Shown here: piece after piece, positions 10,891 through 23,197 of the stretch | Layout: every line of letters starts with the position of its first letter | Numbering within the stretch: the first letter of the stretch is position 1 | NCBI GenBank assembly: GCA_023974075.1 | Contig: CM043785.1 | Location: forward strand, 25,135,859 to 25,199,858 | DNA: 64,000 nt | Direction: 5' to 3' | DNA from: Chaenocephalus aceratus | Lineage: Eukaryota > Chordata > Actinopteri > Perciformes > Channichthyidae | Notes under the pieces: generated by a model | Seen by the model: only the letters and a program-made list of their open reading frames with translations | What the model was told of the DNA's origin: nothing | Database searches by the model: none | Made by a program: the position numbers and the translations under genes

Positions 10891-12302
10891 TGGAGGTTTT
10901 CGGAGCTGGGCTGACATAAAAGCAATACTACTGGGATTAAATATATTTTCTAAGTGTGTATATGTTGTAGGAATTGTGCACTATCTATTTCTAGGACCCA
11001 TTAATGACTCAGGCATGTATTTACATTCAGTGGTGGTTACTACTTGCATTCAGTATTTACAAATGATAAAGTCCACAAATAAATAATTCAAATAATTAGC
11101 TGCAACATCAAAGTGGTGAACACAAAATGTATCAATAGTTGTATACCAGTAATATTACATATATTGTTATAAAATTGGGCCTTCAGAGTACTTGTCCTTT
11201 TGGTTCTTAAAGTATATTTTATTGCTTATCATTTTGTACTTTTACTGATCTAACATTTAAATGCAGGACTCCTTAATGATGTTCTTAAACTCTCAGTGAA
11301 TACACTTTGGATAAATGTTAAGACATTTATTTACATCTTATAAATGAACATTGTTTGTTTGCTCTACCACACATCCTATATCACTCAGCAGAGAGGTGCA
11401 GATTTAGTATGAACATATGCTCCAAGGTTTCTACATAGCCTTGTTTTTTTAATAACATTACACTTGAAAAGGTAATTGACAAACATATTTTTAATTGTCT
11501 AATTCAATGACTATGCTTGCTGTTATTTCATGTGAGGGTTACAATATGCAAGGTCACCCTCTGGCTTACTATATGCGAGTAGTGCATACATAATATGGGT
11601 TATTATTCCTTCAATGTCTACAGCCAAGCTTAAACAGCTGCCAGTGAAACAGGTTTAATGACACTGCCATAAAGCTAAATAATGCATATTTTGTGACTGT
11701 TAACAAGACTGTACATTTTAAAACATATTGTGTCCATTTCTTTTCAGGTTTTGAAATGTTTATCTTTGTCCGATAGTTTTGTTATTTTTTCTTCAACCTT
11801 GCCAAATAAAGGCTTTACAGTGAAAAATGAAAAAATAGCTGCCTATTCATTTGAAAGGTTCTCTCACCCCACACATACTGGGGTCTGTTTATAGCTTCTA
11901 ATGTGTGTTTTGTGTTAATTCATAATATAAATAGTTGAATTACTCCAGTAGGAACCTAGACACCACACACTAGTTGTGTGCTCTAAGTTACTAAGAGGTA
12001 TGCTATATTATTGCATAATAGCAACGGCTTTGCAACATAACCTCGGCATCATTACACACACTCGCATAAAAGGCTAGTTCAGTTGACAGGACTTATGTAC
12101 AAAGGCAACAACTTACACATACAGACACAAACATATCTTTTCCCTGAAACAGTTATTCTAAAAATCTACCAAATATGACTATAAGTGAACAGTCCATAAT
12201 ATATTGGTGATCCTACATTTACCTTAAACATTGCAATACAGTGTATCAGGTCATTGGTGACAGTCTGCCTCTATTTTCTGTTTTCTGTGCACTATTGTTG
12301 TT
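10891..12302. other. Convergent 3' UTR region of the CCCH gene and zfp91
   Basis: There is no coding sequence. The two genes point at each other, with stops 1.4 kb apart. Candidate poly(A) signals are AATAAA at 11805-11810 on plus and AATAAA on minus at 11326-11331 or 11218-11223. If these are used, the two 3' UTRs overlap by about 0.5 kb. Confidence 0.5.
11805..11810 (+). terminator. Candidate poly(A) signal of the CCCH gene
   Basis: A canonical AATAAA is followed about 15 bp later by a mixed G/T-containing stretch. It is the first exact plus-strand AATAAA noticed after the stop. Assignment is by position. Confidence 0.4.
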
Positions 12303-15300
12303 TTACATGATGATCTGTTGGATCTCCGCCGTCTGCCCCCAGACCACACTGTCCTCCCCGATGACTCCCGGCTGCACAAGGGAGCCTGCTTGCGGAGATG
12401 AGGACGAGAGCACCGCATTGTCCAGAATAAAGCTGTCCCCGTTGGTTGCGGCTGTGTCCTGGGACTGGGATTGGGACATGAGGGGGGGGCTCAGGGTCTG
12501 AAGCTGTTGGGAGGATGCTAGAATGGGGATCTGCTGAATGTGTGTCTGTGACTGGCCAACCGGCTGGAAGGTCATTTGGAGGATTTGTGTCTGGCTCTGC
12601 TGCTGGGATGAGTACATCTGAAGAGGGTGCAGCTGGGGCTGGTGCTGGGTCACCACGGAGCCCGAGTGGAGGGTCAGCTGTTGGATCTGGGGCTGCTGGG
12701 ACTGCTGAGCCTGCACAAACTGGACGGGCATCTGGAGCTGCAGGTGAGTTTGCTGCTGGTTGTCAGCTGGCGACGGGGGGTCGGTGGAGGACAGGGCGAT
12801 GGTCACTGGCACCTGCATGGTGTGTAGGCTCTGGTCTTGTCCCAGTAAAACCACCTGGTGACTCACCTGTTGGGTCATCTGGGACACTTGAGTCATGTGC
12901 CCTTCGTGGCTCAGATGATCCGCCTGCACATCCTGTCCCAGCTGGCTCACATCCCGGCTGCTGACCTCTGCATGCTGGGGCCCTGGCAGCTCCAGCATGG
13001 AGGCCGGGGTTGTTATGAGGGCACCTGCATTGGCTGCAAGAGCCTCAGCTATTAGCACCTCGGGGTGACTCTTCGCCTTATGGGCCACCACACAGTCCTT
13101 CTTCTCAAACTTCTTGCCGCAAATCGAGCAGGCGAACTGATAGGTGGCATCGGCATCGTGCTTCTTCATGTGCCAGTTCAGAGAGGCCTTCTGGCGACAC
13201 GTGAAGCCACAGATTTCACACCTGTGAGGGACAATTGAATTCACTTAACTGATAATGGAGAAATCCTGGGAAAGCAAACAAGTAATAATTGTGAACAGAG
13301 CACTCACTGCAGCGGCTTCTCTCCTGTGTGGATCATGCGATGCACAGCCAGGTTGTGGGAGCTCTTGAAGGCACGAGCACAGAACTCACAGATGTAGTCC
13401 CTCTGATCTAGAACAACAAAACAATCAAATATAGATGTGTTCTCCATAGACTTTCACTATCAATTATAAATAGAACCCAATGCATGTTTTATGTTTATAG
13501 TGTAGATGTACCTGTGTGGTGCTTTGCGTGACGCAGCAGCTGCTTCTGGAGTCGGAAAAGCCTTCCACAAGAAGGGTGAGGACAGACGTATTTCTTCTTG
13601 AGCAAGTGCTGGTACTTTATATGGTGCTGGTGTTCAGAAAAATGTATATTAATAAACAGGAGGTTGGAGCGGTGAGCAGAAGGAAAACAGAACAACACAA
13701 ATGCTTTAAGTTATCTACAACAGCAGGTATGGCTGAATAATCAGATATTTGTATTTATTTATTTATTGGTAGAATCAGAATATGTTGTGCATTATTTAAT
13801 AATTGATAATTGGATCTTCTATTCTCTAATCTCAAAATAAATAAATTAAAGGGGACCTATCATGCAAAATGCACCTTTGTACGTCTTTTATACATGAATA
13901 TGTCCCCGGTGTGTCAGGGAACTCACCAAGTGTCAGAAAAAACAACCCTCTCTCTTTTCCTCCGTCCCTAAACTCTAAAAACGGGGCTGCAACGGATCTG
14001 ATACAGATTTGAAATTGTTCTGATGTCAGAAACGGGGAGCTCCGCCTATATGGGCAACTCTCCACCTATCAGGGGAATGAGTGGTTGCCGTGGCATGGTA
14101 ACAGCATGGTAACAGCATGGTAACATGACGCTCTTGCCTCGCCCCCCTCCTTTGCAGGGGGGCGTGGTCAGCTGCAGCTCATTTGCCACAGAATCAGCCC
14201 TTGTGAAGACAGGGCTGGAATAGAGCAAATAGAGCGAAATGAGGCATGGCTAAAATGCATGATCTGTTTGGTATTTTGAAAACAAAACTTCACAGACATG
14301 TATAGGTATGTCCCTACAATATTATTAATATATAGCATGATAGGTCCACTTTAAGTAAACACTTTCCCAGAGAAGTATAAAATATAATATAAATAATAAA
14401 TTAAACAAAATATTATTAAATCTATCATTGATCAACTGTCCAACTGGGATGGACATTTAACCTATTTTCAGACATTTTAGGGACCTCAACACTTAATAAT
14501 AAAAACAAATAAGTCTATATTATAAATAACTATGTGAAAGCTCTAACCCCTATTTAAGGCAATTCAATAGTTTGAGTCGTTCCACAATTGAGTTTGGTTG
14601 CCAGATGCTCATTCCCATCCCCCTTTCTGGTAGGTTTCTCTAGATGTTGTGAATCCATGTTATTTTGTGTGGAGGCACTTGAAATAGTACCGTTTCTGTG
14701 TACTTAATGTGCATGGACTCTACCTTATTGTGTTCAGAAACACTAGAAGCAGGTTTTTTTTTAAACTGTTTTTGAATAAGCTTCTGTAGGAATGTGTTGT
14801 TGAGAGACAGACCTGTAGGTAGCGAGGATGAGCCAGGACAGTCCCACACCCCTCCATCTCACAGCGTACGTACTGCACCGGGGGCTTCTTCCTGTGGGGG
14901 TGAAGCACATGTCATTGCGATGTCACGGCTAAAACCAAACATTAAATGGATCTTTAAATCCTCATTGACATCTCAGACATCCAAAATGTCTTCCTCACTA
15001 TGTCATTCATCAATCACTACGATATGCTTTATTTCTGGACAAAATTATGACAGGCAGTCCCTTCAATTTTAATATAACAATGTCCAGATTACGATGCTCT
15101 GAAAGACATCGACTTTACCTTCTCTTTGGCAGCCGTGGGGTTTTATCGTCTTTTTTCCGTCTGCCTCTCCTAAAGGAAAAGAAAATTCAAAGTTGTGTAG
15201 CAATAGAAAACCTTACATTACATTCAGACTTTACATGCACAATTAAACGTAGATATGGTTAAAGTTCCTGACAATCTGTTCTATTAATAACTTGTGCTTA

Positions 15301-17945
15301 CTTCCTGGGTCCATCCGGGTCCTCCAGTACTTCATCCTCTAGCTTTACTTCCTCTTCGAAACTCTCCAAGTTGTCCGAACCTTCTATTTTTATCTCAGCA
15401 ACCTCGGACTCTTTTTTAGGTGCCTTGTCTTTCTCTTTCTTCTCCTTCTGTCTAGGAGGAGCTCTGCGTTTTGGTTTAGGGACATCCCTTAGAACAGGAA
15501 AGAGGAAAGTCCAGTCAATAAACGAAAATATGGTGCCTGTTTTCGTCTAATTTGTCACACAAAGATAACACACACACCTTTCCTCCTTCGGGTCGTAGCT
15601 CTGGTCATTTAAGTCATCTGTATAAGGAAGTTCTTCATCACTGCTGAGACCCTCTGCACCACTGTATGGAAACCAAACAAGTCATTAGAAAAATATGTCC
15701 CCACCCTCTGCCTGCACCAGGTCAAATTAATGTGTTTGAGGTAAGCGTACCTTTGACTCTGTGGCTGATAGCCAAGGTCGTCTGGGTCGTCCAGAAATGT
15801 AGGGTCTTCATCATCCAAGACTGGTACAACAACATCCTCGCTTCCCTCATCCTTATTTTTACTGAGTAAGTGCAAAACAGAGCAGTCATCAAAACACAGC
15901 ACCTCTCTCACTTTAACAGCACACAAGACAGTACAGTATGCTCAGTGGGCCATAAATATACACAAACACAACACAAATATGATCATGATATATGTAATGC
16001 AGACTCTCCGCTGTTAAAGCTTATACATGTATGATTACAAAAACAATTCTAGTAAGTAAGTAAGACCAAGTAAATATATAACTGTACGACTGTAAAATCC
16101 TACATAATCTCATCTTTAAAGGCTCAGCTCACCTGCATAACAAAATGCAAACTTTCCTACTGTGCCTAAAAACAAGTCATAACAAGTCATACGCTTTTTA
16201 TTTGATCTGGTTTCTTCTCTATTTATTGTGTAATCACGCATCCCTTTGCTTGGTTAACTCTTAAGCTGCTGTAATGTGTATATGTCCATGGTTTGGGATC
16301 AATATAGATGTCATCTTGATAAAACTGTTGCCTTCAACTGCAATAAATAAGTCGATTATAACAATGTTGATCAAGTGATTGTTATAAATATCAGGTCATA
16401 TGTGTATTTCATATTATGTATATGTATGTGTACATTTAGTAAAAGATTAGAATTCATGCTCCGAATCAAACCTTTTAACACTAACAATGTTCATTTTATT
16501 AATGAAAAGGGACAAAGATATACTCACGTGTCACACTTGTCTTTATTCCTTATCTCTCCTTCCATTGCTGCATGACAAAGAAAGACATCATTTATTTGAG
16601 AGGCATAAAAGCATACTTTTGTACAGCCATCACTCAACCAAGTTCATGGAAGTGGAAAGGATTGCACCCAGATGTTTACCACTGAAAATCTACAAACACT
16701 ACCCCTCGCATTTCAGTTAAATAGGATGTCAATGAGGGTTTTCTATGAAATACATATTACCCAGGGTAGTGAGCATGATGCTTTAGTGCTCTGCATCTGC
16801 ACAATCTGATTTGTGAATTATAAGCCCACATGTTGAACCATTGTATGCCACATTCAACAGGTTTCTCACCAGCTGGGTTCTCCATCCCAGGTTCGGTCTT
16901 ACACACAGGCTTGGCAGAGGCACGCACAGCTCTGCCAGACGGGGGCTTGGCACGGCTCGAGGCTGGGGGGCGTCTAGAGGATAGAGCTGGAATGAGGAAG
17001 CAGACACATGCCATGAAACATACCATATGCCATAATGTGTGGTGCAAGCATATGCATACATGACATGACACACTAGACAAGCCCAGTTCAAAATCCACTT
17101 GCAGAAGCTCAGATTTAACTTAAGAGTAGGTATAGCAAGAAACGTGACAAATTGTTTTTTATCCCCAATATTTGTCCAGTTACCTTGAGCATCTGTGGCA
17201 GGTTTCTTTGGTTCCTCTGAGCTGCAAGAAAATAAGAAAAACACATTGGATTGGAAATGTTCTCTAACTGCAGTCCTTCGTCCCATCTATAATGCAACAA
17301 TTCATGTAAAAGTAATAGCATATTAAATGTAAACATGTATAAAGCCAGGTAAGTTTCCCTCTACCCTCCCCAGGCAGAGCTGCCGAAAGGGGACGAGCTA
17401 GGCTGAAGGCGTGCTTTTTGACAGGAACTCACCCACCAGACATAAACACATACGTTTAAGTCTAGACATGTTCATGATAAACAAATGTGGTTGTATATTA
17501 ATTAAGACTGTTGAAATAAAAACGTACTCTGTCCCTTGAAGGCTGTCACCTGCGACACCCCCTCCAGCCTCAGCCAAACCCGCAGATTCAGACTGTTTCT
17601 TCCGCCTCGGGTTGGAAACTTTCCTCCGCTTATTAGCACCGGTGTCCGGGCTCGGTTCGTCCTCCTCGTCCTCGCTCTTGTATCCTTCAGCCAGGCCGGG
17701 ACTGCCCTCGTTGACCGGTCTCTTAAAACTCTCCCTGAGCTCTGCGGGATCGACGCTGCTCCGTTAACGTCCGTCACTGAAGCAGAGACGCCGGACCTCG
17801 GGCGGCCCGCTCCCCGCTCTCTGAGCCCCCTCCGCGGGGTGACGTTTCTACTGGTGGCTGGGGTCTCTTCTGCGGCCTTGTCCTCCGCCGACTCTTTACC
17901 TTTATTTACGTTACCGGTTCTGTCTATCGCCGGTTCCATCTCCAT
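12303..17945 (-). CDS. zfp91: ZFP91 zinc finger protein / atypical E3 ubiquitin ligase; one frame break in exon 1
   Basis: ZFP91 is a nuclear C2H2 protein; the mammalian form promotes K63-linked ubiquitination of NIK (MAP3K14) in non-canonical NF-kB signalling. Twelve minus-strand exons fit with proper splice sites: 17528-17945, 17184-17221, 16870-16986, 16528-16567, 15751-15861, 15578-15661, 15302-15487, 15119-15169, 14813-14891, 13512-13626, 13308-13407 and 12303-13221. A disordered acidic/basic N-terminal half leads to five C2H2 fingers at about residues 358-500, starting CEMEGC, CPHPSC, CEFC, CEIC and CSIC, then a Gln-rich tail of about 250 residues. Exon 1 is 418 nt but exon 2 needs one base more. 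The frame changes between RAVPAWLKD and KSEDEEDEPSPD near 17690-17697, so one base is missing there. Corrected length is 752 residues against about 570 in human; most of the excess is in the tail. It lies upstream of cntf, as in human. Confidence 0.97.
13846..14354. mobile_element. TTAA-flanked inverted-repeat element in a zfp91 intron
   Basis: Ends are inverted: TTAAAGGGGACCTATCATGC on the left and GCATGATAGGTCCACTTTAA on the right, both including the TTAA target. TTAA duplication points to the piggyBac or Kolobok superfamilies. The 509-bp copy has no ORF of its own. It lies in the intron between zfp91 exons 9 and 10. Internal sequence (CAAAATGCAC...GTCTTTTATACAT) is shared with the element at 19603. 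Confidence 0.8.
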
Positions 17946-18470
17946 GAAAACACTTCAGGCTTCTTCAATTCAGCTTACAATCAAGCCGGTTTACAAGCAA
18001 TTTGAGGAAAAAAGGACAACATCTGTTCTAAAGACGGGTTGATTGCAAGAGGCCTTTATCCTACAGTGGGGCATTTTCGTCGCAAATTAAATGCATATAT
18101 TTATTGATTAGAAATAGAAAACTTGTCTTAATTATCTATTCAGCAATAAACGGATACATTTTAAAGAAGCAGACACTATTTTCGCGTTCTTAAAGCTATA
18201 GTAAACCTACTTATTCGCCCGGGCCTAGAGCACAACCATTTTGTGCGCTTTGTTGCGTCTCCTTTAAGCCAAATATAAACTGAGGTTACGTACAGGAGCG
18301 GCAACGCATTTCAGCAGCTCTACAAATCATCTGGATTTCCCTGTGTTACTTCTAGAGATCGAGTCAACCCAGCTGCGATGTTTGTAGATCTGCTAAGACA
18401 GCGGCAGCCGTGCAAAAGTATCGCGAACGCGAACGGCTGCCGGGCATCATGGGAACTGTAGTGCAAAGTA
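17946..18470 (-). promoter_or_regulatory. zfp91 promoter region with a ZNF143-type motif
   Basis: The segment upstream of the zfp91 start contains CpG-bearing sequence (TATCGCGAACGCGAACGG at about 18419-18436). At 18444-18462 it has GCATCATGGGAACTGTAGT, whose reverse complement closely fits the ZNF143/STAF SBS element (ACTACAATTCCCANNATGC). Such sites are typical of TATA-less housekeeping promoters. The transcription start is not defined. Confidence 0.5.
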
Positions 18471-19602
18471 ATTCAACACACTTTATGGTGTATTTCAATT
18501 TTTTTGTCATGCCTTTCTTTCTATAAACTATATGAATATAACATAATGTGTAGAGTAATCAATAACATGTCATACTACAAATAAAACAATAAGCAATATT
18601 AATATTCCAATAATGTATTTTTTTTAAATAAAGTTCCATGCATGCAGAATACTTTCCCTGCTTATTATTCCACATAAAACAAACTATTCGATTTGATTTC
18701 CCAGTACACAGTGTGTTTCTGTTCCTGGCTAAATACATGTGTTTAATATTTCACTCAACACATGACTGTATGATAATATATTCTTCTTGCATGTGAGGAA
18801 CTCATTTTATAAGAAAGAGTAAATGTGGTTTGTTTTATACTATATCTGCATTTATTACTGTGACAGTGGAGATAACATGGCTGCCGGTGATAACCTGCCC
18901 TGTCTGTGCTGTGGAGAGTTTCTGCAGGTTTTCTGATTAGGTGCATTCACCACCAGATGGCAATATTGTATTGCATGTAACACAATGTAGGTTATAACTC
19001 CACTCTTTCTGCATAGATTCTCATTAACTTGGTTTAAAAATCCCCTGCTATCTGTTTGTGTGATAAAGTAGCTGTGGATTGGGTTATTAAAATAGTATTT
19101 TGGAGATTATATTCCTGGGACATAAACTCAATATTGCCCCATGTCTGTAAAGTTGTTATTGCTACTGTATTAAAAATAAAACAATTCAGTTCTTCCCCCT
19201 GTAACCTTTCACCACATTGTAATGGTAAACCAGTTGGTTGAAAGGTACTCCATGTACCTGAGACTACACTTCGACACACTGCGTGATGAAGGCTATTGGG
19301 TCCTTAAAGGCCTCCCTGAACTCCTTGCTTGGGTACAACATGTTTCTAGAGTAAAGTTGACCCGCCACAGAAACGTTTATGAAACAATCTCCGAACACTG
19401 TGGTGTCTCTCCGCTCTCCACCATGACACATTGCTTAATAGTAGCTGTTGTACAAGGTCAGGGATGGGTTTCCATTGACAGAGGTCGGAGTCAAAGTCCT
19501 CTGCCTCTGGACCTTTCAAAAAACGTATGACTTTGTAGTTATGCGCTTTAATCTAAAACTAAGCTGGCTGACATGGTTTAGTCAGATTCAGGGGAATATA
19601 AT
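18471..19602. other. Intergenic DNA between zfp91 and the next repeat
   Basis: AT-rich sequence. No exon, structured RNA or inverted-repeat element was recognised on either strand. Confidence 0.5.
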
Positions 19603-19921
19603 TTAAAGGTCTCCTATTATGCAAAATGCACTTTTGTATGTCTTTTATACATAAATATGTGTCCCCTAAAATCCTCTCTATTTTCCTCCGTACCCAAAAC
19701 TCTAAAAACGGGGGTACAACGGAGCTGATCCAGATTTGCGTCTGATATGACCCAATATCGGAAATGTGGGCTGGCTTTACACCCACGGCCCTGTCAGAAA
19801 CATCTCTATCAGAAACAATGCGCGACGTGTTTTGGAAGGAATATGGTCTTTGTTTACATGAACATGATATGGCATTAATCACGGCAGCATTTAGCTGGGC
19901 ATCTACTTCTCTCTCTCTCTC

Positions 19922-19978
<57 letters not shown>

Positions 19979-20168
19979 CTCTCTGCTCTCTCGCTCTGCT
20001 GTGTGCAGCTCAGCATGTGTGCTCCAAAGGGGGCGTGGCCCCGTAGCTACTGACCCAGAATCAGCACTTCTCTAACAAGGCTGAAATAGAAATATAAAAT
20101 GAAAATATATTTGTATATATCTGAGACCTATAATATATGCCTAAAATAGTATAAAAGGAGAGCTTTAA
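19603..20168. mobile_element. TTAA-flanked element containing a (CT)n array
   Basis: It opens TTAAAGGTCTCCTATTATGC and closes with ATAAAAGGAGAGCTTTAA, an imperfect inverted pair with TTAA at both ends. Its left half (CAAAATGCAC, GTCTTTTATACAT, CCAAAACTCTAAAAACGGGG) matches the element at 13846, so the two are diverged relatives. A CT tract at 19909-19975 lies inside. Confidence 0.75.
19909..19975. repeat. (CT)n microsatellite
   Basis: About 67 bp of CT units with one G interruption (CTCGCT) near 19934. It lies inside the TTAA-type element. Confidence 0.95.
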
Positions 20169-23100
20169 GACACACAAAATGAATTTCAACAGCATTGCAT
20201 CCTTTTGAAAATGCTTTATTTATCTACTTTATCGCTATAAATATAACAATACAGAACAAGCTTTTTTTTAACAAACCTTCAGATAGAAAACAGTCTGCAA
20301 AGGTCTACAAAGGTAGAGCAAAGGGCACATCTTGGCAATAAGGCACACACTATAGGAAAAGTTAAAATGGTAACACCTATGTTAAACAAGGCATGTGTGT
20401 CCATGCCACAGACACAATAATTCCTCCTGCAGCTGTGGTGTGGGTGAAATGCAGGTAATAGAAAGTAAAGCAGGTGTTTTGAGTGGGAGGCAGAACCAGA
20501 GGGACACAATTCTCTGCCGTCTAACACATTTGTTAGTTTAGATGGCTGTCAAATCAGGATGAGACCTTTAACAGTACAGCAAAAACTGACACGCACCAAC
20601 AGCTCAAAGGGCCATGGGCTGTAACACTGCAATGGACCAGATTTGGTTGAAACTGATAAAATGTTGCTAAACTAGAAGGTCTCTGTGTTCCCACTCATAT
20701 CACCAAATCCAGTACAAAATAGCATTTAGAATATTACAAATGACAAAAACACAATAACCTTGAATGGTTTAAAAAACTATTGGACATTTTGGCAAAAAAA
20801 ACCATTTCTTCTACTTTTGTTACTCTGACATCCCTAAACAATGTGTAGATAAAGAAAAGAAATATGCTTTAGAATATATTATACCTTTTCTTCTCACTTC
20901 ATAGACAAAACACGTAAATGCATATATTAAATATATCCTGACTTAATGTCATCATACAAGAAAATAACAGTTATCAGCTATTTGTTTTCTATGTGAAATC
21001 CAGTTTTAGAGGAGTAGGGAAGCCAAATGTAGAGGATGGAGTGAGATGAGACAAATATATTTTGTTTGCCGTGCATACTATTTTCGTTATTTACCTCTTT
21101 GACATCAAACTTGGTCATGATCCAAGCTTTCTTGAGAGTAAAAGTAATTACATTGTTTACACTGTAAAATATAGTCAATATTATGAGGAGATGATGAAAA
21201 TAAGCACATACAATTCAAACAACGAATAAAACATTTGGAATGGAAAATTAAAAACTACCTAAACTGGTTTACACATACACATTTATGCATTCTCTTATAT
21301 AAAGGTTGTGGAGTGTGACTTCATAATCAGCAGCTGGTTGCATCCTTTGCCTTTGTGTGTTGTAGCACAAACATGCATGGCTACTTCTATATTTCAGCGT
21401 GAGGTATTGTTCCAGTTATTCCCAGTCCAACATTACACTTGTTTCCAACACACTGCAGTGTTTAAAAAGTGCCTACGAAACATTCATTAGGGTTATTTTA
21501 ATGCTTAATCCACAAGGGAAAACTCTGTCACACATACAGTAATTGAGAAACGCCAACTAGCCCAGTTTACACATTATTTCATGCTCAGTATTTAATATCT
21601 CTTCATATGAAAGTTTCAATCTCTTGCCTTTTATAAATACGTTTAAGTGCACCTAGGTCAAGCACAGTTTGGAGGACGAGAAATAAAGATGAGACGGACA
21701 TGCGGAGTGTTACGGCAGGAGCCTTCAGAGAGGAGCCTTCAGAGAGGAGACTACAGGAGAGAAGACTGCAGAGACTGAAACACACTTCACCACAACACAG
21801 TATTACCAAAGCATTGGAAACATAAATGGAGAAAACTGCAGTCTGCGAGTCCTTTCTTTTGTACCAACCACAGGGGCTTCACATTGTTGTTAAAGGAACA
21901 GTGGAAAGCACAAGGTGGCATCGTCTACAGATGTAAGGCACTGAGGAGCTTTCTGATATCAAAAGACTGGAGCGAATGTAGCCTGACGTTTTTTTTTGGT
22001 TTGCATTGTCAAATGCAGGAGCGCTTTAAGTGGTGGTGTAAGAGTGTTCCAGTCCACACAGGAGAATGTCTCTCATTTCTGTCCCATATTTGTTCACCCT
22101 TTTAAAAGTCAAACAAATCAAAAACTCAATAATAAAGATGTGTGTAAATTAAAGAAAAAAAAACTAATACTCTGTTCAGTCCCCCTTTCAGCAACTTGTG
22201 AGCATGGGAAACTTCTCCATGTCATGGTATCGCTGTCTATCAGGCTGACTGTATAGATCACTCATGTTGAAAAAGCTTTCCAGTTTTCTTTCTCTAGTAT
22301 TTGTTCCACAACGAATCACAATACTATTATATAACTGGAAACATTTTCTTCAAACAAACCAAGATAGGAGAAGTTTCCAAAAGTAAAAGAGAATACATAA
22401 AAACGAGCTTACTAACTATAGGCAAAATATAACATTTAAAAACCTTCATTTAAAACACACAAAATACTAAATAAACCAAAAAGTACCAAACAGGCATGTT
22501 TGAAGCTCACACATTCAACCAGCATGGACGGACAGCATCACCTACAGCTTGTAGAGTTGGCTAAAATACTATATTTGAATGAAAACAGAATATTAGTAGG
22601 CCTATATTCAAGAACAGTTATCTTTCATGTCAGTAGTTCCTGTTGTACTTTACTTTCTTTCAATTAACTTTCTTTCTTTTCACCCCCACATTTTACAGTT
22701 AAAAAACAAATATGTAAAGCTCTATCTTCCTGCTTCAGAGAACAAAGACCACTCCATTAATTAATAAGAGAAGCCTACAGAGAATAAAAGTAATTTTCTC
22801 TTCATAATACTTGAATGTACCTTCAGTGTTTTGGCGGGTGTCAAAGACAGAGAGAAACTCATACTGATGGTTGTCTTTATGAGTTAATGCTTATCGTGGG
22901 AGGACGGTGCAGGTAGGTTTCCTCAGTGATTAGACTGTTCTCTATGTTGTGTTATAAGTCAGTAATGATGCATAACTAAGCCAGTCATATGGTTGCCTTG
23001 TTTCCAATACATACTTAGACCAGGACAGATATGAGATGTCATTGTTTCTGTTTTCTAAATATATGCTTCAAATTCCTTTAGAACTTTTTGATGTTCACAA

Positions 23101-23197
23101 GTTCAAGAGATGTGTCTGTGTGATGGGACAGACGTTGGGTTGGCGGTTCAGTCACAGGCAGGGTATCTTTGATGTTTCATATGTCTGACCCTCCGAC
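20169..23197 (-). other. Probable long 3' UTR of rbm47
   Basis: This 3-kb AT-rich stretch follows the rbm47 stop codon and has no recognisable exon or repeat. A minus-strand AATAAA lies at 20215-20220, next to the edge of the flanking transposon, and could end a roughly 3-kb UTR. This is inferred from position only. Confidence 0.35.

Noticed and set aside
12515..13055. Plus-strand ORFs of Gly/Ala/Ser or His/Leu composition
   Set aside because: They are antisense shadows of the Gln-rich last exon of zfp91.
17536..18042. 168-residue plus-strand ORF
   Set aside because: It is the complement of zfp91 exon 1 and its promoter, with no recognisable domain.
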